Below are positions 49,700 through 54,573 of a DNA stretch of 54,573 nt, in pieces. Each line of letters starts with the position of its first letter. Within the stretch, counting starts at the first letter, position 1. The notes under the pieces were generated by a model that did not search any database, was not told the origin of the DNA, and saw nothing but the letters and a program-made list of their open reading frames with translations. The stretch covers positions 1 to 54,573 of the forward strand of contig DATLRV010000039.1 in assembly GCA_035534455.1 (NCBI GenBank), written 5' to 3'. Origin of the DNA: JAJYVT01 sp035534455 (GTDB lineage: Bacteria > Actinomycetota > Acidimicrobiia > Acidimicrobiales > RAAP-2). Position numbers and translations under genes: made by a program.

Positions 49700-50568
49700 G
49701 CGAGCTCTTCGAGGTGCACACCTCGCCGGTCCTCACCGCACCGGTCCTCGTCGTCGCCATGGAAGGGTGGGTCGACGCCGGCCTCGGCGCGGCCAACGCG
49801 GTCGCGTCGCTCACCGAGCATCCCCCTGCGGCCGACCTCGCCACCTTCGACAGCGACCACTTCCTCGACCTTCGCGCACGCCGGCCGATCGTGCGCATCG
49901 TCGACGGGATCACGACCGAGCTGCAGTGGCCACGGACCCAGCTTCGCCACGGCCACGACCAGGTGGGCGCCGACATCCTCTTCCTCGTCGGCCCCGAACC
50001 GGACTACCACTGGCGCGAGTTCGTCGACGCGGTGGTGCAACTGGCTCTTCGCCACGGGGTCCGGCTCGTCGTCGGGCTCGGAGCGTTCCCCGCGGCGGCG
50101 CCGCACACGCGTCCGGTGCGCCTGGCGGCGACGGCGCCGCAGGACTCGGCGGAGCTCGTCGCCAGCGTGGGCGTGGTCCAAGGAGAGCTCGAGGTTCCCG
50201 CCGGGGTTCTCTCGGCCCTCGAGATCGCCCTCGGCGAGGCGCGCATCCCGACGGTGAGCCTGTGGGCGCGGGTCCCCCACTACGTCTCGGCGATGCCGTT
50301 CCCCATGGCGAGCGCGGCGCTGGTGGACGGGCTCTCGGCCGCGTCGGGGCTCCAGCTCGACGCCACGGTGCTCCGGGCCGCAGGCGACCGGGCGCGCGGT
50401 CAAGTCGACGAGCTGATCGCGGGGAACCCCGAGCATGTCGCGATGGTCGCGAAGCTCGAAGAGGTGATCGACAGCTCCGAGGGCAACGCCCTCGGCCTGG
50501 ACGAGGTCCCGTCCGCGGACGAGCTCGCGGCCGAGCTCGAGCGGTTCCTCCGCGGCGAGGAGCACTAG
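49696..50568 (+). CDS. PAC2-family protein (proteasome assembly chaperone-like)
   Basis: A 290-residue PAC2 protein: PVLVVAMEGWVDAGLGAANAV at the start, then IVDGITTELQWPRTQLRHG, ILFLVGPEPDYHWREF, VGLGAFPAAAPHTRP and TVSLWARVPHYVSAMPFP, the usual family pattern. The C-terminal helix is acidic. The family is named for eukaryotic proteasome assembly chaperones; actinobacterial members occur in genomes with a 20S proteasome but their job is unproven. GTG 49696 overlaps the kinase stop. Confidence 0.9.
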   Translation: MSELFEVHTSPVLTAPVLVVAMEGWVDAGLGAANAVASLTEHPPAADLATFDSDHFLDLRARRPIVRIVDGITTELQWPRTQLRHGHDQVGADILFLVGPEPDYHWREFVDAVVQLALRHGVRLVVGLGAFPAAAPHTRPVRLAATAPQDSAELVASVGVVQGELEVPAGVLSALEIALGEARIPTVSLWARVPHYVSAMPFPMASAALVDGLSAASGLQLDATVLRAAGDRARGQVDELIAGNPEHVAMVAKLEEVIDSSEGNALGLDEVPSADELAAELERFLRGEEH

Positions 50569-50641
50569 GAGGACTCCGAGGCGGCCCGGCCGCGCGCCGT
50601 GCGCGCGCCGCGGGGACGCGACGCGAGACAGGAGGAGCAAC

Positions 50642-51646
50642 GTGAAGATCGACGGTGCCATCGGCTTCGACCCGTCGAGCATCGCCGCGTCGGCGCGGCG
50701 CCTCGAGGAGGCCGGCTACGACGGCGCCTGGTCGGCGGAGACCGGCCGGGATCCCTTCCTGCCGCTCGCGGTGGCAGCCGAGGCGACCGAGCGACTCGAG
50801 CTCGCCACGGGGATCGCCGTGGCCTTCGCCCGCAACCCGATGACGCTCGCGATGTCGGCGAACGATCTCCAGCAACTGTCCAAGGGCCGGTTCATGCTCG
50901 GGCTCGGCTCCCAGATCAAGCCCCACATCACCAAGCGCTACTCCATGCCCTGGTCCCATCCCGCGGCGCGCATGCGCGAGCTGATCCTTGCCATCCGGGC
51001 GATCTGGAAGGCCTGGGAGACTGGCTCGGGGCCGGACTTCCGAGGCGAGTTCTACACCCACACCCTCATGACGCCCTTCTTCGACCCCGGTCCGAACCCC
51101 TACGGCAATCCGAAGATCGTCCTCGCCGCGGTCGGCGCCCTCATGGCAGAGGTGGCGGGCGAGGCTGCCGACGGGCTGCTCGTCCACCCGTTCACGACGG
51201 CCCGCTATCTCGAAGAGGTCAGCATCCCCGCCCTCGGGCGCGGCGCGGCGAAGTCCGGGAAGACGCGCGCGGACCTGGTCGTGGCGCTGCCCGGATTCGT
51301 GGTGACGGGGTCGAGCGACGAGGAGACGGCCGCGAGCGCCGCTGCCGCCAAGGCACAGCTTGCCTTCTACGGCTCGACCCCCGCCTACCGTCCTGTCCTC
51401 GAGCTGCATGGCTGGGGTGAGCTCCAGAGCGAGCTGCACGCACGCTCCAAGCGCGGCGAGTGGGCCGAGATGGGCGCGCTCATCGACGACGAGGTCCTCG
51501 AGACCTTCGCCGTCGTGGCGCCCCCCGACCACGTCGCCGACGCGGTCATCGAGCGCTGGGGCGGCCTCGTCGACCGGTTCAGCTTCTACGCGGCCCTGCC
51601 CGAACCCGACATGGCCTCGGTGATCGCCGCGTTCACGCGCCGCTAG
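50642..51646 (+). CDS. F420-dependent LLM-class oxidoreductase (TIGR03617-like)
   Basis: A 334-residue luciferase-like TIM-barrel protein: KIDGAIGFDPSSIAASARRL, GYDGAWSAETGRDPFLPL, LATGIAVAFARNPMTLAMSA, LSKGRFMLGLGSQIKPHI and GEAADGLLVHPFTTARYL. The pattern fits the F420-dependent family TIGR03617 of actinobacteria, which reduces or oxidises unknown substrates with coenzyme F420. GTG 50642 follows AGGAGGAG at good spacing. Its end overlaps the end of leuS by 14 nt on the opposite strand. Confidence 0.92.
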   Translation: MKIDGAIGFDPSSIAASARRLEEAGYDGAWSAETGRDPFLPLAVAAEATERLELATGIAVAFARNPMTLAMSANDLQQLSKGRFMLGLGSQIKPHITKRYSMPWSHPAARMRELILAIRAIWKAWETGSGPDFRGEFYTHTLMTPFFDPGPNPYGNPKIVLAAVGALMAEVAGEAADGLLVHPFTTARYLEEVSIPALGRGAAKSGKTRADLVVALPGFVVTGSSDEETAASAAAAKAQLAFYGSTPAYRPVLELHGWGELQSELHARSKRGEWAEMGALIDDEVLETFAVVAPPDHVADAVIERWGGLVDRFSFYAALPEPDMASVIAAFTRR

Positions 51647-54116
51647 TCACGACGTTCACCAGCCTCGGCGCCCGCACCACCACCCGCGCGGGTGCGGTGC
51701 CGCTGAGCGCGGCCGACACCCGCTCGGAGGCGAGGGCCACGTCCTTCGCCTCGTCGTCGCCGATGGTCACCGGCACCTCGAGGCGGTCGCGGACCTTGCC
51801 GTTCACCTGGACGACCATCGTGACGGTCTCTGTGGCCACGAGCGCGGGGTCGTGCACCGGCCAGGGGCGCGAGTGCAGGCGGTCGCCGTGGCGGCGCTCC
51901 CACAGCTCGGCGGCGACGTGCGGCGCCATGGGCGCCAAGAGGAGCAGCAGCGCGTCGACGGCGTCCGCGAGCACCTCGCGGTGCGGGTCCTCCCGGGCGT
52001 AGCGCTGGAGGAGGTTCACCTGCTCCATGCAGTGCGCCACGGCGGTGTTGTACGACCATCGCTCGATGTCCGAGGTGACCCGCTCGATCGTCCGGTGCGT
52101 TGCGCGGCGGACCCCGGTGTCCGCGTCGTTGTACGCCCCCGAGCGGCCGTCCTGCGCCGATGAGGCTCCTGCCAGACGCCACAGGCGGTCGAGGAACCGG
52201 CCACAGCCGTCGATCACCTCGTCGGTCTGGTCAGTCCAGTCGAAGTCGTCGGTCGGCGGTCCGACGAAGAGGTGGAACAACCGGAGCGCGTCCGCGCCGA
52301 CGGTCTCGTAATAGCGCGCCGGTGCGATGAGGTTGCCTTTGGACTTGGACATCTTGGAGCCGTCCATCCGGATCATCCCCTGGGTGAACAGTCGGTGGAA
52401 GGGCTCGCGAGGAAGGTCGGGGGGCGCGACGCCCACGTCGACGAGCGCGCGGGTGACGAAGCGCGCGTACATGAGGTGGAGGATCGCGTGCTCGATGCCG
52501 CCGATGTACTGGTCGACGGGCATCCAGTGGACGGCCGCCGACGGCCCGAACGGCGCGTCCGCGTCGAAGGGGTCGCAGAACCTCAGGAAGTACCAGCTCG
52601 AGTCGACGAACGTGTCCATCGTGTCGGTCTCCCGCTCGGCAGGCTCGCTGCAGACCGGACAGGTCGTGCGCCTGAAGCCTTCGTGGAGCGCGAGCGGCGA
52701 CTGCCCCGTCGGGAGGAACTCGACGTCGTCGGGGGCGAGCACCGGCAACTGGTCCTCGGGCACCGGCACTGCGCCGTGGGTCGGGCAGTGGACGACCGGG
52801 ATGGGGCAGCCCCAGAACCGCTGGCGCGAGACGAGCCAGTCGCGCAAGCGGTAGTTCACCTTGCGGCGCCCCCGGCCCTCGCGCTCGAGGAAGTCGATGG
52901 CCGCGTGCTTCGCCTCGACCACGGTGAGGCCGTCGAGGAATCCGCTGTTCACTTTCGCGCCGTCGCCCGTGTACGCCTCTCCCCCCTGCTCGTCCCATCC
53001 CTCGGGGGGCTGGACGGTGCGGACGATCGGCAGGCCGTGCAGCCTGGCGAACGTCCAGTCGCGCTGGTCCTCGGCGGGGACCGCCATGATCGCCCCCGTG
53101 CCGTAGCTCATGAGGACGTAGTCCGCGATGTACAGCGGCACCTGCTCGCCGTTGAACGGGTTCACGACCGAGCTCCCGGTGAACGCCCCGCGCTTTTCGA
53201 GCGCGGGACCGCCCTCGCCCGACGAGGTCCGTTCGATCTCGGACTCCGACGCCACGCGTGCCCGGAGCTCGTCGACCGCGGCACGGCACGCAGGGGTGGT
53301 CACCACCTCGACGAGCGGGTGCTCGGGCGCCATGACCGCGTAGGTCATGCCGAACGTCGTGTCCGGGCGGGTCGTGAAGACGGTGAGGGTGAGGCCGGGG
53401 TGCCCGACGACCTCGAGATCGAGCTCGGCCCCCTCGGAGCGCCCGATCCAGTTGCGCTGCATGAGCTTGACGCGTTCGGGCCACTCGAGGTCGTCGAGCG
53501 CCGTGAGGAGCTCGTCGGCGTAGTCGGTGATCTTGAAGAACCACTGCTCGAGGTCCCGGGTCTCGACGGGGTCGCCGGAGCGCTCGCAGGTGCCGTCGGC
53601 GAACACCTGCTCGTTGGCGAGCACGGTCTGGCAACCGGGACACCAGTTGACCGGCGCGTTGCGCCGGTAGGCGAGGCCGGCGTCGAGCAACCGGAGGAAG
53701 ATGAGCTGGGTCCAGTGGATGTAGCTCGGGTCGTGGCTACGCACCTCCCGGCGCCAGTCGTAGACGGCACCGAGCCGGACGAGGGACTCCTTCAGCTCGC
53801 CGATGCGGGCGTCGGTGAAGGTGCGGGGATGGGTGCCGGTCCTGATCGCCGCGTTCTCGGCAGGGAGGCCGAAGGAGTCGAACCCGAGCGGTGAGAGCAC
53901 GGCCTTTCCGCGCATCGTCTGGTAGCGAACGACCAGGTCGCCGAAGGTGTAGTTCCGCACGTGCCCCTGGTGGGCGGGGCCCGAAGGGTACGGGTACATG
54001 CACAGGGCGTAGAACGGCGGACGGGGGTCGTCGTTGTCCACCTCGTAGGTGCCCTCGTCGCGCCACCGCGCCTGCCACTTCTGCTCGACTGCCTGGACGT
54101 CGTAGGCCCTCGCCAT
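51633..54116 (-). CDS. leuS: Leucyl-tRNA synthetase
   Basis: An 827-residue class I synthetase. The HIGH-type motif is PYPSGPAHQGHVRNY near residue 38. The CP1 editing domain contains TTRPDTTFGMTYAVMAPEHP. KMSKS is read in MDGSKMSKSKGNLI. The anticodon-binding and C-terminal domains are complete. It charges tRNA-Leu. ATG 54116 is the start. It is divergent from the tRNA gene, 106 nt away. Confidence 0.97.
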   Translation of the reverse strand: MARAYDVQAVEQKWQARWRDEGTYEVDNDDPRPPFYALCMYPYPSGPAHQGHVRNYTFGDLVVRYQTMRGKAVLSPLGFDSFGLPAENAAIRTGTHPRTFTDARIGELKESLVRLGAVYDWRREVRSHDPSYIHWTQLIFLRLLDAGLAYRRNAPVNWCPGCQTVLANEQVFADGTCERSGDPVETRDLEQWFFKITDYADELLTALDDLEWPERVKLMQRNWIGRSEGAELDLEVVGHPGLTLTVFTTRPDTTFGMTYAVMAPEHPLVEVVTTPACRAAVDELRARVASESEIERTSSGEGGPALEKRGAFTGSSVVNPFNGEQVPLYIADYVLMSYGTGAIMAVPAEDQRDWTFARLHGLPIVRTVQPPEGWDEQGGEAYTGDGAKVNSGFLDGLTVVEAKHAAIDFLEREGRGRRKVNYRLRDWLVSRQRFWGCPIPVVHCPTHGAVPVPEDQLPVLAPDDVEFLPTGQSPLALHEGFRRTTCPVCSEPAERETDTMDTFVDSSWYFLRFCDPFDADAPFGPSAAVHWMPVDQYIGGIEHAILHLMYARFVTRALVDVGVAPPDLPREPFHRLFTQGMIRMDGSKMSKSKGNLIAPARYYETVGADALRLFHLFVGPPTDDFDWTDQTDEVIDGCGRFLDRLWRLAGASSAQDGRSGAYNDADTGVRRATHRTIERVTSDIERWSYNTAVAHCMEQVNLLQRYAREDPHREVLADAVDALLLLLAPMAPHVAAELWERRHGDRLHSRPWPVHDPALVATETVTMVVQVNGKVRDRLEVPVTIGDDEAKDVALASERVSAALSGTAPARVVVRAPRLVNVVTSGA

Positions 54117-54222
54117 GGGCGGCGATGCTACCGCCGGGTCACTGGGGCTCTTCCCCTGGCCGATGGGGTCGCCGGGAGTCGAGGGCGCCCCGGGCGGCTG
54201 GTAGCCTCGTCGGTCGCACCTC

Positions 54223-54296
54223 GGGGGCGTAGCTCAGTTGGTAGAGCGCTTGACTGGCAGTCAAGAGGTTCGTGGGTTCAAGTCCCATCGCCTCCA
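54223..54296 (+). tRNA. tRNA-Ala (anticodon GGC)
   Basis: A full cloverleaf: acceptor GGGGGCG/CGCCTCC, D arm GCTC-AGTTGGTA-GAGC, anticodon stem CTTGA/TCAAG with loop CTGGCAG (anticodon GGC) and T arm GTGGG-TTCAAGT-CCCAT. The G3:U70 wobble pair in the acceptor stem is the alanine identity element. CCA is not encoded: A73 is followed by CCG. Confidence 0.95.
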
Positions 54297-54306
54297 CCGA
54301 AAAGTC

Positions 54307-54413
54307 CTGGTCAGGGGGTTACCGGGGGGAGTGACAAGCGGTGACACGAGGGAGCTTGTCACTCATTTGTCACCGGGTCGAGGGGGCCGAACCCCCTGAC
54401 CAGCCTGACCAGG
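54307..54413. repeat. Nested inverted and direct repeats downstream of tRNA-Ala
   Basis: Outer arms: CTGGTCAGGGGGTT (54307-54320) and its exact complement at 54390-54403, with a second CCTGACCAG copy at 54404-54412. Inner arms: AGTGACAAGC (54330-54339) and GCTTGTCACT (54354-54363). GGTGACA (54340-54346) can also pair with TGTCACC (54368-54374). The GTGACA and TGTCAC pairs are spaced 10 and 12 bp, about one helical turn. This fits recombinase or repressor binding sites, or a structured RNA; the position just past a tRNA 3' end favours an attachment region. Confidence 0.7.
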
Positions 54414-54443
54414 GACCGGGGAATAAATGGAGCCGACCTGCCC

Positions 54444-54472
54444 TTGTCAAGTTGGGCTGGGTAAGTCATACT
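54444..54472 (+). promoter_or_regulatory. Promoter of the truncated last gene
   Basis: TTGTCA (54444-54449), 17 bp, CATACT (54467-54472) is a good promoter. CTTGTCAAG (54443-54451), a short palindrome containing the same TGTCA core as the repeats upstream, covers the -35 box. Transcription would start near 54479, 37 nt before the ATG at 54516. Confidence 0.55.
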
Positions 54473-54515
54473 CAGCCTTGACAGGTGTGCTCCCCCGACT
54501 GATTGGACAGGCGAA

Positions 54516-54573
54516 ATGGCAGGTGGCTCAAAGAAGCCGGGGCTCGATATCGACAGCTCGCCCGTGCGCCGCG
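54516..54573 (+). CDS. Start of an unidentified gene (cut by window edge)
   Basis: ATG 54516 opens a frame of 19 codons to the window edge (MAGGSKKPGLDIDSSPVRR). A weak ribosome binding site (GGACAGGCG) lies upstream and a promoter at 54444. Too little is present to name it. Its position beyond the tRNA-Ala repeat zone makes an element-borne gene possible. Confidence 0.35.
   Translation, partial: MAGGSKKPGLDIDSSPVRR

Overview
This is a gene-dense, high-GC chromosomal segment from an actinobacterium. Several features fit a member of the class Acidimicrobiia or a close relative: the gene order lepA-hrcA-dnaJ-rsmE-HIT-phoH-ybeY-hlyC-era, an F420/LLM-type oxidoreductase, a proteasome-assembly-chaperone-like PAC2 protein, a FolP2-type DHPS homologue, and type IV pilus genes of the PilM/N/O kind. 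The class is inferred from gene content only. GTG starts and 4-nt GTGA/ATGA stop-start overlaps are very common.

Layout. 1-190: the edge of an IS4-family insertion sequence abutting the end of a pilT gene. 188-7330: type IV pilus genes (pilT; a pilM-pilN fusion, pilO and a tiny PilP-like lipoprotein; a prepilin on the other strand), with an acyl-CoA carboxyltransferase gene and an ISL3-like transposase fossil between them. 7.5-10.4 kb: a proline-rich protein, moaC, a zinc-ribbon protein with a CIRCE operator in front of it, and a MerR regulator. 10.4-14 kb: a tightly overlapping AurF-like diiron oxygenase / flavin monooxygenase / SDR operon divergent from the MerR gene. 14-24 kb: tldE/tldD, a thioesterase, dxs, a sugar nucleotidyltransferase, a DinG-type helicase and a diguanylate cyclase. 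24.2-25.6 kb: an ArsR-type regulator and a tiny divergent gene sharing a perfect palindrome. 25.6-35 kb: the leftward stress/ribosome-assembly block from lepA to era, with a CIRCE element over the hrcA promoter. 35-37.5 kb: rpsT, holA and a folP2-like gene.

37.5-47.8 kb is the most interesting stretch. A c-di-GMP-I (GEMM) riboswitch with its own promoter sits in front of a 42-45 codon ORF and a strong hairpin. It is followed by a GAF/degenerate-GGDEF protein, a PAS-GGDEF cyclase, a protein of unknown function with GGDEF-like remnants coupled to a 932-residue acyltransferase-like/E1-like/nitroreductase-like fusion (MoeY-like), and a GAF-GGDEF-EAL protein. Together with the pilus genes at the left end, this suggests that c-di-GMP signalling is central to the region.

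47.8-54.6 kb: a CnoX-like thioredoxin-TPR protein, a phosphotransferase, PAC2, an LLM oxidoreductase, leuS and a tRNA-Ala(GGC). Downstream of the tRNA is a repeat-rich segment that looks like the edge of an integrated element or a structured regulatory zone, then a promoter and the start of a gene cut off by the window. No CRISPR array, rRNA or intact prophage was seen. All assignments come from reading motifs; no database search was run.
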